DNA of 64,000 bases from the NCBI GenBank assembly GCA_963735045.1, contig CAVTIZ010000003.1:496001-560000 (forward strand), written 5' to 3'. Shown here one piece after another: positions 1 through 8,788 of the stretch. The position numbers were made by a program, and so were the translations under genes. The stretch comes from Salsipaludibacter sp963735045 (GTDB lineage Bacteria; Actinomycetota; Nitriliruptoria; Nitriliruptorales; Nitriliruptoraceae). A model generated the notes under the pieces. It was not told the origin of the DNA. It was given only the letters and a program-made list of their open reading frames with translations, and did not search any database. Positions within the stretch are counted from its first letter, which is position 1, and each line of letters begins with the position of its first letter.

Positions 1-1401
1 CGTCGTGCGGAAGTTGACCAGCGTGAGCCGCAGGCAGGTCATGCCGTCCAGCCTCGCCGGCGCCAGGTAGACCCGGCCGTCGGCGGTCACCGCGCGTGCC
101 AGGGCAACGGTGTGGGCATCGAGGTCGACGTCGCCCGCTGCCCGACCACCGGGGAGATGGCGCAGGCACAGGGTCGTCAGTTGCGGGTCGTGGAGCAGTT
201 CGAAGTCGTCGGCGGCCCGCAGTCGGGCCGCGAGGTCCTCGGCCAGCGCGACGGTGTGGTCCAGCCACCTGCGGTACTGGGCGGCGCCGTGGGTGCGCAT
301 CGCCAGCCACAGCTTCAGCGATCGCACCGGCCGGGAGTACTCCAGGGTCTGGTCGACGTGGTGGGCGGCGTCCTCCTCGTGCAGCAGGTAGGACTCCTCG
401 TGGCGGAATGCCGTCGCCAGCGCACCCGACCGTGACACCAGCAGCAGCGAACACGACTTCTGCACGCCCATCCACTTGTGGGCGTCGATGGTCAGCGAGT
501 CGGCCCGCTCCAGGCCGGTGAACAGGTGTCGGCGGGAGGGCGCGCCGGCCGCCGGGGCCCCGTAGGCCCCGTCCACGTGCAACCACACGCCCCGTGGCCG
601 GCACACGTCGGCGATCGCCGTCAGGTCGTCGACGGCCCCGGTCAGGGTCGTGCCGGCCGTGGCGACCACGGCCACCGGGACGATCCCGGCGGACCGGTCG
701 GCGTCGATGGCCTCGGCGAGCAGGTCCGGGCGCATTCGTCGGGCGTCGTCCAACGAGATCGAGCGCACGCAGGACCGGCCCAGCCCGGCGACCTCGACGG
801 CCCGGATCACCGAGTGGTGGGCCTCGGCCGAGACGTAGACCGCACCGGCCCCGGCGGTCACGCCGTGTTCACGCGTGCCGGGCAACGCCTGTTCGCGTGC
901 GGCCAGCAGCGCCGTCAGGTTCGACGTCATGCCGCCGGAGGTGAACACCCCCTCGGCCATCGGGAACCCGACGAAGTCGGCCATCCACCGCAGGGTCTGG
1001 CGCACGATGTGCTCGACCGCCCCGGCCGAGGCGGCCATGTTGACGTCGTAGGCGGCCTCCAGCGCGGCAGCCAGGACCCCGGCCTCCAGTCCCGTCGACC
1101 CGATGTAGCCCAGGAACAGGGGTCTCGACGGCGACACCGACGCGTCCAGGGCCCGGGCGGCATCGGCCATCGCCCGTGACGGATCCGAGCCCTCCTCGGG
1201 CAGGTCGGCGGCGAAGCGGGCGCGCAGGTCCGCGGGCAGGGTGGGCTCGGCCGGTCGGGCTGCGTCGAAGGACCGCCACGCACGCCGCAGCTCGTCCTGG
1301 AGCACGCCCAGGACGACGCCACGGTCGACCAGGCCACCCGGCGTCTCGGTGCCGGGTCCCGGCAGTGGCGTGGCGGTGTCGCGGGCATCGATGGTGTCCA
1401 T
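1..1401 (-). CDS. PLP-dependent amino-acid decarboxylase (AADC/group II), 3' end cut by window edge
   Basis: Pyridoxal-phosphate enzyme of the group II decarboxylase family (aromatic-L-amino-acid, glutamate and related decarboxylases), which removes the carboxyl group of an amino acid. The 467 visible residues contain the N-terminal GPGTETPGG segment, the FTSGGMTSNLTAL loop that contacts the cofactor phosphate, the HVDGAYG motif whose Asp holds the pyridine nitrogen, and the Schiff-base lysine in DAHKWM (Lys309). The ATG at 1399-1401 gives a normal N-terminus. The gene runs off the left edge; family members are about 470-500 residues, so only a short C-terminal piece is missing. Substrate cannot be told from sequence. 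It is divergent from the globin gene, with about 160 bp between them. Confidence 0.9.
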   Translation of the reverse strand, partial: MDTIDARDTATPLPGPGTETPGGLVDRGVVLGVLQDELRRAWRSFDAARPAEPTLPADLRARFAADLPEEGSDPSRAMADAARALDASVSPSRPLFLGYIGSTGLEAGVLAAALEAAYDVNMAASAGAVEHIVRQTLRWMADFVGFPMAEGVFTSGGMTSNLTALLAAREQALPGTREHGVTAGAGAVYVSAEAHHSVIRAVEVAGLGRSCVRSISLDDARRMRPDLLAEAIDADRSAGIVPVAVVATAGTTLTGAVDDLTAIADVCRPRGVWLHVDGAYGAPAAGAPSRRHLFTGLERADSLTIDAHKWMGVQKSCSLLLVSRSGALATAFRHEESYLLHEEDAAHHVDQTLEYSRPVRSLKLWLAMRTHGAAQYRRWLDHTVALAEDLAARLRAADDFELLHDPQLTTLCLRHLPGGRAAGDVDLDAHTVALARAVTADGRVYLAPARLDGMTCLRLTLVNFRTT

Positions 1402-1561
1402 CCCGGGAGTCTACGAACATCGCGGGCTTCCACCGCGCGGAGTCGTTCGGTGACCGCTCACCCGGGGTGGCGGTGCCCGTCGATACCGTCGTGGCCGGCC
1501 GCCCGCCGTCGTGGCGCCCGGTCGACCCGACGTCCCTCCCGACCGCGACCGCAGGACCAGC

Positions 1562-1969
1562 GTGCAGCCCGACTTCAACGTGGCCGAGATGGTCGGTGGC
1601 GTGGACGCGTTCGCCGAGCTCGTGGACGACTTCTACGCCCGTGTCGACGACGACCCGCCGCTGCGGGCGATCTACCCGGACGACCTCGAGCCGGGCAAGA
1701 CCCACCTCGCGCTGTTCCTCGCCCAGTACTTCGGGTCCGGCAACGTCTACTCCGTCCACCACGGTCACCCCCGCCTGCGAATGCGCCATGCGCCCTTCCG
1801 GGTCACCCGGGCCGGTGCCCAGCGCTGGGCCACCCACATGGCCGCCGCCGTCGGGGCTCGTGACTGGCCCGACGAGGCCAAGCAGGCGGTGCTGACCTAC
1901 GTCGCCACCGCGACCCCGATGATGATCAACACGCCCGACCCCACACCGCCGACGCTGCCCACGGCCTGA
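1562..1969 (+). CDS. glbO: Group II truncated haemoglobin (trHbO type)
   Basis: Small 2-on-2 globin of 135 residues, the usual length for this family, which binds haem and handles O2, NO or peroxide in the cytoplasm. The signature GHPRLRMRHAPF carries the proximal F8 histidine (His76), and Trp89 in QRWATHM is the G8 tryptophan typical of group II. A Tyr-Phe pair at 56-57 and a Tyr at 25 are also present. The GTG at 1562 starts the protein just before the globin fold; an ATG in frame at 1511 would add 17 Arg/Pro-rich residues and looks like upstream spacer. The C-terminal tail is proline-rich. No operon partner; serA follows after about 130 bp. Confidence 0.9.
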   Translation: MQPDFNVAEMVGGVDAFAELVDDFYARVDDDPPLRAIYPDDLEPGKTHLALFLAQYFGSGNVYSVHHGHPRLRMRHAPFRVTRAGAQRWATHMAAAVGARDWPDEAKQAVLTYVATATPMMINTPDPTPPTLPTA

Positions 1970-2030
1970 CGGGCCTACGCTCGTCGGTCGTCCGGTGGCC
2001 CCACGACGCCGCCCACGCATCGCGATCCTC

Positions 2031-2089
2031 CTCCCAGACCTTCCTCCCAGACCCGCTCCCAGACCTCCTCCCAGACCTCCTCCCAGACC
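2031..2089 (+). repeat. Five tandem copies of CTCCCAGACC before serA
   Basis: CTCCCAGACC occurs at 2031, 2044, 2056, 2068 and 2080, a period of 13 then 12, 12, 12 bp. The array ends 14 bases before the serA start. It may be a regulatory array (protein or RNA) or a slippage product. Read from the other strand the unit is GGTCTGGGAG, which contains a purine-rich GGGAG. Confidence 0.9.
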
Positions 2090-2103
2090 AGACAGGCACG
2101 GCC

Positions 2104-3681
2104 GTGCGCATCCTCGTAGCCGACAAGCTCTCCCAGGCGGGCGTCGACGCCCTCGCCGCACACCACGACGTGGACGTCCGTACGGACCTGTCCCGTGACG
2201 AGTTGGTGGGCACGATCGCCGACTACGACGCGGTCGTGGTCCGGTCGGCCACCACCATCGACGCCGAGGTCATCGCGGCCTCCGACGGGCTGAAGGTGAT
2301 CGGACGTGCCGGGGTCGGATTGGACAACGTCGACGTCGAGGCGGCGACCGCGGCCGGCGTGGTCGTGTGCAATGCCCCGGAGTCCAACGTCGTGTCCGCG
2401 GCCGAGCACACGATGGCGCTGATCGCGGCACTGGCCCGCAACATCCCGCAGGCGCACAAGGCGTTGGTCCAGGGCTCGTGGGAGCGCGCCGCGTGGAAGG
2501 GCACCGAGCTGTACGGCAAGACCCTGGGCATCCTGGGCCTGGGTCGCATCGGCTCGCTGGTGGCCGAGCGCGCCGCCGGGTACGGGATGGAACTGGTCGC
2601 CTACGACCCGTTCGTGTCCCCGGAGCGTGCGCGCCGCCAGGGGGTGGAACTGCTCGGGACCGTGGAGGAGGTGCTGGCGGTCGCCGACGTCGTGACGATC
2701 CACCTCCCCAAGAACGCCGAGACCGTGGGCCTGCTCGACGCCGAGCGGCTGGCGCTGATGAAGCCCGGCGCCCGACTCGTCAACGTCGCACGGGGCGGCA
2801 TCGTCGTCGAGGACGACCTCGCCGAGGCCCTGGCCGACGGCACCATCGCCGGGGCCGCCGTGGACGTGTTCGCCGCCGAGCCCACGACCGAGTCGCCCCT
2901 GTTCTCGCTGGACAACGTGGTGGTCACCCCGCACCTGGGGGCGTCGACCTCCGAGGCGCAGGACAAGGCCGGGACCCAGGTCGCCGAGGCCGTGAACCTC
3001 GCGTTGGCCGGCCAGTTCGTGCCCAGTGCCGTCAACGTCGAGGGCGGGCCGGTGGACCAGGACTTCGTGGGCTACCTCCGGCTGGGGGAGGTGCTCGGTC
3101 GCCTGTACGGCGGACTGGCCGACGGGCTGGGCAGCGAGGTCACCATCGAGTACCTCGGCGGCCTGTCCGACACCGACACGAGCGTGATCGGGCTGTCGGT
3201 GCTCAAGGGGCTGCTCGGTGGCGGTGCCAGCCAGCCCGTCACCTACGTCAACGCCCCCAAGGTCGCCGCGGACCGGGGCGTGCACCTGCGCCACACCACC
3301 GGTGCCCAGTCGCCGACCTACAACTCGCTGCTGCGGGTGGTCGGCACCGATCGGGGCGGCCGCGAGGTGCGCGTGGCGGGCACGGTGCTCGAGCCCAGCC
3401 AGCGGCTGCGCTTCGTCGAGGTGTGGAACTCCACCCTCGACGTCGAGCCCGCCGACCGGATGGCCTTCTTCCGCTACCGCGACCGCCCCGGCGTCATGGG
3501 TGCGGTCGGCACGATCCTGGGCGAGGCCGGGGTCAACATCGCGTCGGCGCAGGTCGGGCGGCTGGACGACGACCACGCCGTGATCGCGCTGTCGCTGGAC
3601 GAGGCGGTGGACGCCGAGACGATGGCCCGGATCGCCGAGGGCATCGGGGCCGACGACCATCGGACGGTCACGCTCGGCTGA
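2104..3681 (+). CDS. serA: D-3-phosphoglycerate dehydrogenase
   Basis: Oxidises 3-phosphoglycerate to 3-phosphohydroxypyruvate with NAD, the first step of serine synthesis. At 525 residues it is the long actinobacterial type: catalytic and Rossmann domains (about 1-315, GLGRIG near 145), the ASB regulatory domain (about 320-450) and a C-terminal ACT domain (about 455-525) for serine feedback. Active-site landmarks are VNVARGG (catalytic Arg), the Glu of AAEP and VVTPHLGAST (catalytic His). Starts with GTG at 2104; only a weak purine run precedes it. Monocistronic by layout: a strong hairpin follows at 3752-3779. The unusual feature is the repeat array directly upstream. Confidence 0.96.
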   Translation: MRILVADKLSQAGVDALAAHHDVDVRTDLSRDELVGTIADYDAVVVRSATTIDAEVIAASDGLKVIGRAGVGLDNVDVEAATAAGVVVCNAPESNVVSAAEHTMALIAALARNIPQAHKALVQGSWERAAWKGTELYGKTLGILGLGRIGSLVAERAAGYGMELVAYDPFVSPERARRQGVELLGTVEEVLAVADVVTIHLPKNAETVGLLDAERLALMKPGARLVNVARGGIVVEDDLAEALADGTIAGAAVDVFAAEPTTESPLFSLDNVVVTPHLGASTSEAQDKAGTQVAEAVNLALAGQFVPSAVNVEGGPVDQDFVGYLRLGEVLGRLYGGLADGLGSEVTIEYLGGLSDTDTSVIGLSVLKGLLGGGASQPVTYVNAPKVAADRGVHLRHTTGAQSPTYNSLLRVVGTDRGGREVRVAGTVLEPSQRLRFVEVWNSTLDVEPADRMAFFRYRDRPGVMGAVGTILGEAGVNIASAQVGRLDDDHAVIALSLDEAVDAETMARIAEGIGADDHRTVTLG

Positions 3682-3751
3682 CGCCCGGTCGCCGTCCGTC
3701 GACGGCTCGGACCGCCGCATCCGGTCGGTTCGAGGACTGGTGGGCCATTCG

Positions 3752-3779
3752 CGCGCTCCCCGCACTCGCGGGGAGCGCG
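3752..3779 (+). terminator. Strong hairpin after serA
   Basis: CGCGCTCCCCGC (3752-3763) is perfectly complementary to GCGGGGAGCGCG (3768-3779) with a 4-nt loop. No U-run follows, as is common in GC-rich actinobacteria. The sequence just after it (CCTGTTGG) also follows the hairpin at 54654-54695. Confidence 0.75.
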
Positions 3780-3874
3780 TGTCCTGTTGGTGCCTGGGGC
3801 CCCTCTGGTGACCGGTCCCGGCCACGTCGCGGGTGTCCGGTGGACGTTCGACGGGGCAGGGTCCTTGCATCCAC

Positions 3875-3908
3875 TTGACGCACGTGTCAATATTGACATT
3901 GATGTCAA
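3875..3908 (+). promoter_or_regulatory. Tandem palindromic operator/promoter of the fatty-acid operon
   Basis: Two 16-bp palindromes of form TTGAC-N6-GTCAA lie at 3875-3890 and 3893-3908, centres 18 bp apart. The junction GTCAATATTGAC (3886-3897) is itself a perfect 12-bp palindrome. TTGACA at 3893 matches a -35 box, so a bound repressor or activator would sit on the promoter about 80 bases before fabD. The rest of 3682-3987 holds only the serA terminator and this site. By analogy a fatty-acid regulator (FasR-, FapR- or TetR-like) is expected; none is encoded next to it. Confidence 0.7.
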
Positions 3909-3987
3909 GTTCAAGTTGGCATCGGTCCGAACCCGAACTCCGGATGATCCCGAAGCCCTCCGTCCCCGACACCGCCCAGGCACCGAG

Positions 3988-4908
3988 ATGACCGTCGCGT
4001 TCCTCTTCCCCGGCCAGGCCGCCCAGCGGCCCGACATGGCCGCGGTGTGGGGTGACGACCCGGCAGCCGACGCCTTCGACGTGGTCGGGGCCGCGGGGAC
4101 CCCGGACCTGCGAACCCGGGCCGACGACGCCGAGGCGTGTGCGGCCTCGACCGCCCTCGCCCAGCCGGCCATCATGGCCGCGTCGCTGACGGCCTTCGAC
4201 GCCCTGGCCGCGGCCGGGGTGCATCCCGACGTCGTCGCCGGCCACAGCCTCGGCGAGGTGACGGCCGCGACCGCCGCAGGGGTCCTGGACCGTGACGCCG
4301 GCGCCGCGCTGGTGACCACCCGTGGCCAGGCGATGGGGGAGGCCTGCGCGGCCTCGCCCGGGACCATGGCCGCCATCCTCAAGCTGGACGTCGAGGAGGT
4401 GGCCGACCTGGTCGACCGGGTCCCCGGTGCCGCCGTCGCCAACAACAACGCTCCCGGCCAGGTCGTGGTCGCCGGGCCGCCCGAGGCCGTCGACGCCGTC
4501 GTGGACCGCGCCGGCGAGGCCGGCGGCCGCGCGAAACTGCTCGACGTCGAGGGCGCCTTCCACTCCGCCGCCATGGCACCCGCCGTCGACCGGGTCCGGG
4601 CCGTCCTGGACGACGTGGTCGTCCACGACCCGGGACCGACCTTCCTGTCGGGCATCGACGGCCACGAACGCACCACCGGCGCCGACGTCGCCGACGCCCT
4701 GGTCGCCGGGATCCTGTCACCGGTCCGTTGGGTCGACGTCCAGCTGGCGCTGGTCGACCACGGCGTGGACCTGCTCGTGGAGTGCGGGCCCGGGGGGATC
4801 CTCGCGGGCTGCGCCAAGCGGACCGTGCGTGACCTGACGTGCCTGGGAGTCGCCGGCCCCACCGACGTCGACGCCGTCGTCGCCCACCTCGCCCCCGCCG
4901 CCACCTGA
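3988..4908 (+). CDS. fabD: Malonyl-CoA:ACP transacylase
   Basis: Moves malonyl from CoA to acyl carrier protein to supply the chain-extension cycle. 306 residues, the normal length. The nucleophile is Ser87 in GHSLGE; the FPGQ(A) opening near residue 7 and the FHSAAM histidine region complete the active site. The ATG at 3988 is chosen because it starts directly at the FLFPGQ strand; the reading frame is open to 3787 but that part is promoter DNA containing the operator. First gene of the operon that runs to fabI at 12353, all on the plus strand. Confidence 0.95.
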   Translation: MTVAFLFPGQAAQRPDMAAVWGDDPAADAFDVVGAAGTPDLRTRADDAEACAASTALAQPAIMAASLTAFDALAAAGVHPDVVAGHSLGEVTAATAAGVLDRDAGAALVTTRGQAMGEACAASPGTMAAILKLDVEEVADLVDRVPGAAVANNNAPGQVVVAGPPEAVDAVVDRAGEAGGRAKLLDVEGAFHSAAMAPAVDRVRAVLDDVVVHDPGPTFLSGIDGHERTTGADVADALVAGILSPVRWVDVQLALVDHGVDLLVECGPGGILAGCAKRTVRDLTCLGVAGPTDVDAVVAHLAPAAT

Positions 4909-4991
4909 CCACCCGACCCGCCCCGCCGACCCCCACCGCCCCGACCCCGACCCGCCACCCGGCACCGCCACGCACGACACAGGAGCGCCCC

Positions 4992-5225
4992 ATGATCCCG
5001 ATCCCCAACTGCACCGTCGTCACCGCGCCGGTCGACGGCCGCGTCCGCACGCTGGCCGTCGAGGGCACCGACGTCGTCCCGGGCGAGGTGGTCGCGACCG
5101 TCGAGTCCGCCGGCCGCGACGTCGAGGTCCGGTCGCCCCAGGGCGGTCGCATCGCCGGCGCCCTCGCCGCGCTTGCCCAGCCGGTGGTCGCCGGCGACGG
5201 CGTCCTGTGGCTGGGTCGCGCCTGA
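4992..5225 (+). CDS. Small biotinyl/lipoyl-fold protein lacking the modified lysine
   Basis: A 77-residue protein with the beta-hammerhead pattern of biotin or lipoyl carrier domains: APVDGRV, then VVPGEVVATVE at the hairpin, then SPQGGRI. Where carriers have a Met-Lys-Met turn it has ESAGRDVEV, so the attachment lysine is replaced, and the whole protein contains no lysine at all. It therefore cannot be biotinylated or lipoylated. AGGAG precedes the ATG at the right distance. Lying between fabD and fabH in an operon that also encodes a carboxyltransferase beta subunit, it may be a structural or regulatory relic of a BCCP; this role is inference. Confidence 0.8.
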   Translation: MIPIPNCTVVTAPVDGRVRTLAVEGTDVVPGEVVATVESAGRDVEVRSPQGGRIAGALAALAQPVVAGDGVLWLGRA

Positions 5226-5346
5226 GCCACCCGCCCGACCCGGCCCGCGCGATGCGTCCCCGCGCCCGTGTGGCCCCCGCACGACCGCGCCCCGGCACGA
5301 CCCGCCCTGTCCTGCACCATGCCCGCCACCGTCAGTGAGTTCCCCC

Positions 5347-6384
5347 GTGAGCACTCCCGTCGCTGACCCCGCCGTCGCCGCCGCGACGCCCGGGGCACTC
5401 CAGATCGCCGTCCTCGGCCTGGGGTCCTTCCTCCCCGACGAGGTCGTCACCAATGACGACCTGTCGCGTGTGCTGGACACCAACGACGAGTGGATCCGCA
5501 CCCGGACCGGCATCCAGCAGCGCCACCGGCTCGCACCCGAGGACGCCACCTCCGACCTCGCGACCCGAGCCGCCCGGCGCGCACTCGACGACGCCGGGAT
5601 GGAACCCGGTGACCTGGCCCACGTGCTGGTCGCGACCACGACACCGGACTACCCGGTGTCGGGCGTCGCCCCGATCGTCGCCGACAACCTCGGCCTGCGG
5701 ATCCCGGCCCTGGACGTCAACGCCGCCTGCTCCGGGTTCGTCTACGGCCTGCGACAGGCCGCCGGCCTGCTCGCGACCGGTTCCGGTCCCGTCCTGCTGA
5801 TCGGCGCCGAGGCCCTGACCCGGGTGGTCGACCCGGGTGACCGCAACGTGGCCATCCTGTTCGGGGACGGCGCCGGCGCGGTCGTGCTCGGCGCCGCCGA
5901 CCCGGAGCACACCGGCGAGCTGGGTCCCTTCGACCTCGGTGCCGACGGCTCGGACCCGTCCGCGCTCTACACCCCGGTGGGTGGCACACGCGAGCCCACC
6001 AGCGACGACAACGTCGACCAACGACGGCACTTCCTGACCATGCGGGGTCGCGAGATCTACCGCTTCGCCGTGGCCAACATGAGCACCTCGTCGTTGGCCG
6101 TGCTGGACCGAGCCGGCCTGACCGCCGCCGACGTCGACCTGTTCGTCGGCCACCAGGCCAACATCCGCATCCTCGACGCGGTCGCGAACAAGGTCGGGAT
6201 CCCGGCCGAGCGTTGCCACACCACCGTGCACCTGCACGGCAACACCTCCGCGGCGTCGATCCCGCTCGCCCTGGCCGACGCCCGCGACGCGGGCCGGCTC
6301 CACCCGGGCGACCGGGTCCTGCTGACCGCGTTCGGGGCCGGGTTGACCTGGGGGTCCTGCCTGCTGACCTGGAGTGGCACGTGA
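5347..6384 (+). CDS. fabH: 3-oxoacyl-ACP synthase III (KAS III)
   Basis: Condenses a starter acyl-CoA with malonyl-ACP to begin chain synthesis. The catalytic triad is complete: Cys128 in AACSGF, His269 in GHQANIR and Asn299 in HGNTSAAS. With the GTG at 5347 the protein has 345 residues; a GTG at 5335 in the same frame would add four and cannot be excluded, and no clear ribosome site separates them. The next gene, fabG, starts inside the stop codon (GTGA at 6381). The E1/E2/E3 branched-chain complex nearby could supply branched starters for this enzyme, which is inference from content. Confidence 0.94.
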   Translation: MSTPVADPAVAAATPGALQIAVLGLGSFLPDEVVTNDDLSRVLDTNDEWIRTRTGIQQRHRLAPEDATSDLATRAARRALDDAGMEPGDLAHVLVATTTPDYPVSGVAPIVADNLGLRIPALDVNAACSGFVYGLRQAAGLLATGSGPVLLIGAEALTRVVDPGDRNVAILFGDGAGAVVLGAADPEHTGELGPFDLGADGSDPSALYTPVGGTREPTSDDNVDQRRHFLTMRGREIYRFAVANMSTSSLAVLDRAGLTAADVDLFVGHQANIRILDAVANKVGIPAERCHTTVHLHGNTSAASIPLALADARDAGRLHPGDRVLLTAFGAGLTWGSCLLTWSGT

Positions 6385-7124
6385 GCGCCCGCGGCACCCG
6401 ACCCGACGACGCCGTGGCCCTGGTCACCGGTGGCAGCGGTGGCATCGGCGCAGCCATCTGCACCGCGCTGGCCGCCGACGGCATGCACGTGCTGGTGGGC
6501 TACCGGGGCAACGCCGCGGCCGCCGAGGAGGTTGCGGCGGCGTGTGACTCGGCCGAGGCCGTCCAGGTCGACGTGGCCGACGGCGACTCGATCACGACCG
6601 CGGTGGACGCGGCCACGGCGGCCGGCACCCTGGCCGTGCTGGTCAACAACGCCGGCATCGCCGACGACGACCTGCTGCTGCGCCTGGACGCCGACCGCAT
6701 CGACGCCACCCTGGCCGTCAACCTGCGCGGTGCCATGCTGGCCACCAAGGCGGCGATCCGCCCCATGATGCGTGGTCGCTACGGCCGCGTCGTCAACATC
6801 TCGTCCATCGTGGCCCTGCGGGGCAACGCCGGGCAGAGCCTGTATGCCGCGGCCAAGGCCGGACTCGTGGGCTTCACCAAGTCGACCGCGCGCGAGGTGG
6901 CCCGCAAGGGCGTCACCGTCAACGCCGTCGCCCCCGGCTTCGTCGACACCGCCATGACCGCCGACCTGGGTGACGATGCGCGCGAGTCGCTGCGTGACCT
7001 CGCCCCCATCGGTCGTGCCGTGACCGCCGAGGAGGTCGCCGCCGCGGTGGCCTTCCTGGCCTCGCCGGCCGCGGCCGCCATCACGGGTGCCGTCCTGCCC
7101 GTCGACGGCGGCGCCGCCATCTGA
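6381..7124 (+). CDS. fabG: 3-oxoacyl-ACP reductase (SDR)
   Basis: NADPH-dependent short-chain dehydrogenase that reduces 3-oxoacyl-ACP. 247 residues; the cofactor motif TGGSGGIG is near residue 16, NNAGI near 92 and the catalytic Ser-Tyr-Lys set is in NISSIV and YAAAKAG; the C-terminus ends with LPVDGGAA as usual. Starts with the GTG overlapping the fabH stop, so translation is likely coupled. No dehydratase (fabZ or hadAB) is present in this operon and must be elsewhere. Confidence 0.94.
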   Translation: MSARGTRPDDAVALVTGGSGGIGAAICTALAADGMHVLVGYRGNAAAAEEVAAACDSAEAVQVDVADGDSITTAVDAATAAGTLAVLVNNAGIADDDLLLRLDADRIDATLAVNLRGAMLATKAAIRPMMRGRYGRVVNISSIVALRGNAGQSLYAAAKAGLVGFTKSTAREVARKGVTVNAVAPGFVDTAMTADLGDDARESLRDLAPIGRAVTAEEVAAAVAFLASPAAAAITGAVLPVDGGAAI

Positions 7125-7227
7125 CGCCGCCGCGCCGATCGGACGACCCGACCGCGCGCACGACCACGACCCACCTGCCAACCTGCACACGACCGACCAT
7201 CGACCGACCACCACAGGAGCACCACCC

Positions 7228-7464
7228 ATGTCCCACGACATCATGGCCACCTTCACCGAGATCCTCACCGAGGACTTCGACATCCCCGAGGACGAGGTCA
7301 CCCGCGACGCCACGTTCGAGGCCCTCGGCCTGGACTCCCTGGACGTCGTGGACCTCACCCTGGCGCTGGAGGAGAAGACCGGCATCACCCTGGAGGACGA
7401 CGAGCTCGAAGAGGTCGTCACCGTCGGTGACGCCGTCGACCTCGCCGACAGCAAGCAGGAGTGA
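7228..7464 (+). CDS. acpP: Acyl carrier protein
   Basis: 78-residue acidic ACP carrying acyl intermediates on a phosphopantetheine arm. The attachment site is Ser37 in GLDSLDVVDL, and the gene for the enzyme that adds the arm (acpS) is further down the same operon. CAGGAG lies eight bases before the ATG at 7228. The C-terminal half is strongly acidic (EDDELEEV) as in type II ACPs. Confidence 0.95.
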   Translation: MSHDIMATFTEILTEDFDIPEDEVTRDATFEALGLDSLDVVDLTLALEEKTGITLEDDELEEVVTVGDAVDLADSKQE

Positions 7465-7531
7465 CCGACGAGTCGTGGTGGCTCCACGCCGCCACGACGA
7501 TCCGCCCACCCCGACCACCAGAGGTGTCGAC

Positions 7532-8788
7532 ATGAGCGACGTCGTGATCACCGGACGAGGCATCATCAGCCCCGCCGGCCGAGGTGTCCAGGCCGCCTGG
7601 GAGGGCGTGTTGTCGGCCGTACCGGCCGCCGCGCCCCATCCCGAGCTCACCACCGACGACACGCCGGTCACGCTGTGCTGCCGCGTGCCCGACTTCGACC
7701 CGGACGCCGAGTTCGGGCGCGGGACGTCACGCCGGCTGGACCGCTACACCCACCTCGCGATGGTCGCGGGGGCCGGGGCCCTGGCCGACGCCGGGCTGTT
7801 GGCCGAGGGTGACGACCCCAGCTTCGGCGGCGGCCTGGTGGCCGACGTCGAGCGCGACCGCGTGGGCATCCTGCTCGGGTCCGGCATCGGCGGGGCCGAG
7901 ACGTGGGCGTCGGAGTACCCCAACTACATCGAGAAGGGGCCGCGACGGGTCAGCCCGATGTTCATCCCCAGGATGCTGTCGAACACGGCGGCCGGGGTCA
8001 TCTCCATGCGCTCGGGCGCCCGTGGCCCGAACATGACCGTGAACACCGCATGTGCGGCCGGGGCCTCGGCGATGCACGTCGGCCGGGACCTGATCCGCAG
8101 CGGCCAGGCCGACCTCGTCATCGCCGGTGGTGTCGAAGCCGGCATCACCGGGCTGGCGATGTCCGCCTTCGCCCAGATGGGCGCGCTGACCAAGAACGAC
8201 GACCCCAAGTCCGCCTCGCGGCCCTTCGACGTGGACCGTGACGGGTTCGTGATGGGGGAGGGGGCCGCGATCGTGGTCCTGGAGTCCGCCGAGCACGCGC
8301 AGCGACGCGGGGCCACCGTGTACGGCCGCCTCGCCGGGGCCGGCGCGTCCGCCGACGCCCATCACATGACCGCACCGGCCGAGGACGGTGGGGGAGCCAT
8401 CCTGGCCATGCAGCGGGCGCTGGCCGACGCCGGGTTCGACCCGGCCGACATCGACCACATCAACGCCCACGGCACCTCGACCCCGCTCAACGACAGCACC
8501 GAGGCCCTGGCGGTCAACGCCGTGTTCGGCGACCACCGTCCCGCGGTGTCGTCCACCAAGGGCGTGACCGGGCATCTGCTGGGTGCCGCGGGTGCCATCG
8601 AGGCCATCTTCTCCCTGCAGGCGCTGGCCACCGACACGGTGCCGCCCACGGCCAACACCACCACGGTGGACCCCGACATCGACGCCGACGTCGTGACCGG
8701 CGAGCCACGGTCGCTGCCACTGCGGGCCGTCATGAGCAACTCCTTCGGGTTCGGCGGACAGAACGCCAGCCTGGTGTTCACCGAGTGA
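7532..8788 (+). CDS. fabF: 3-oxoacyl-ACP synthase II
   Basis: Elongating condensing enzyme that adds malonyl-ACP to the growing acyl-ACP. 418 residues with the Cys-His-His triad: Cys174 in NTACAAG, His313 in NAHGTSTPLND and His348 in GVTGHLLGAAG. The GFGGQNASL ending is typical. A GAGG run precedes the ATG at 7532. It is the only elongation synthase in the operon, so it probably serves all chain lengths. Confidence 0.95.
   Translation: MSDVVITGRGIISPAGRGVQAAWEGVLSAVPAAAPHPELTTDDTPVTLCCRVPDFDPDAEFGRGTSRRLDRYTHLAMVAGAGALADAGLLAEGDDPSFGGGLVADVERDRVGILLGSGIGGAETWASEYPNYIEKGPRRVSPMFIPRMLSNTAAGVISMRSGARGPNMTVNTACAAGASAMHVGRDLIRSGQADLVIAGGVEAGITGLAMSAFAQMGALTKNDDPKSASRPFDVDRDGFVMGEGAAIVVLESAEHAQRRGATVYGRLAGAGASADAHHMTAPAEDGGGAILAMQRALADAGFDPADIDHINAHGTSTPLNDSTEALAVNAVFGDHRPAVSSTKGVTGHLLGAAGAIEAIFSLQALATDTVPPTANTTTVDPDIDADVVTGEPRSLPLRAVMSNSFGFGGQNASLVFTE

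Noticed and set aside
2031..2089. CRISPR array
   Set aside because: Units are 10 bp with 2-3 bp between them; far too short for repeat-spacer structure and no cas genes.
1975..4665. 896-codon minus-strand frame opposite serA and fabD
   Set aside because: Shadow of plus-strand GC-rich codons; composition dominated by Gly, Val, His, Asp repeats, no fold, and serA/fabD on the other strand are certain.
3474..5639. 721-codon minus-strand frame opposite the fab operon
   Set aside because: Same third-position shadow effect; Arg/Ser/Ala-rich, no motif.
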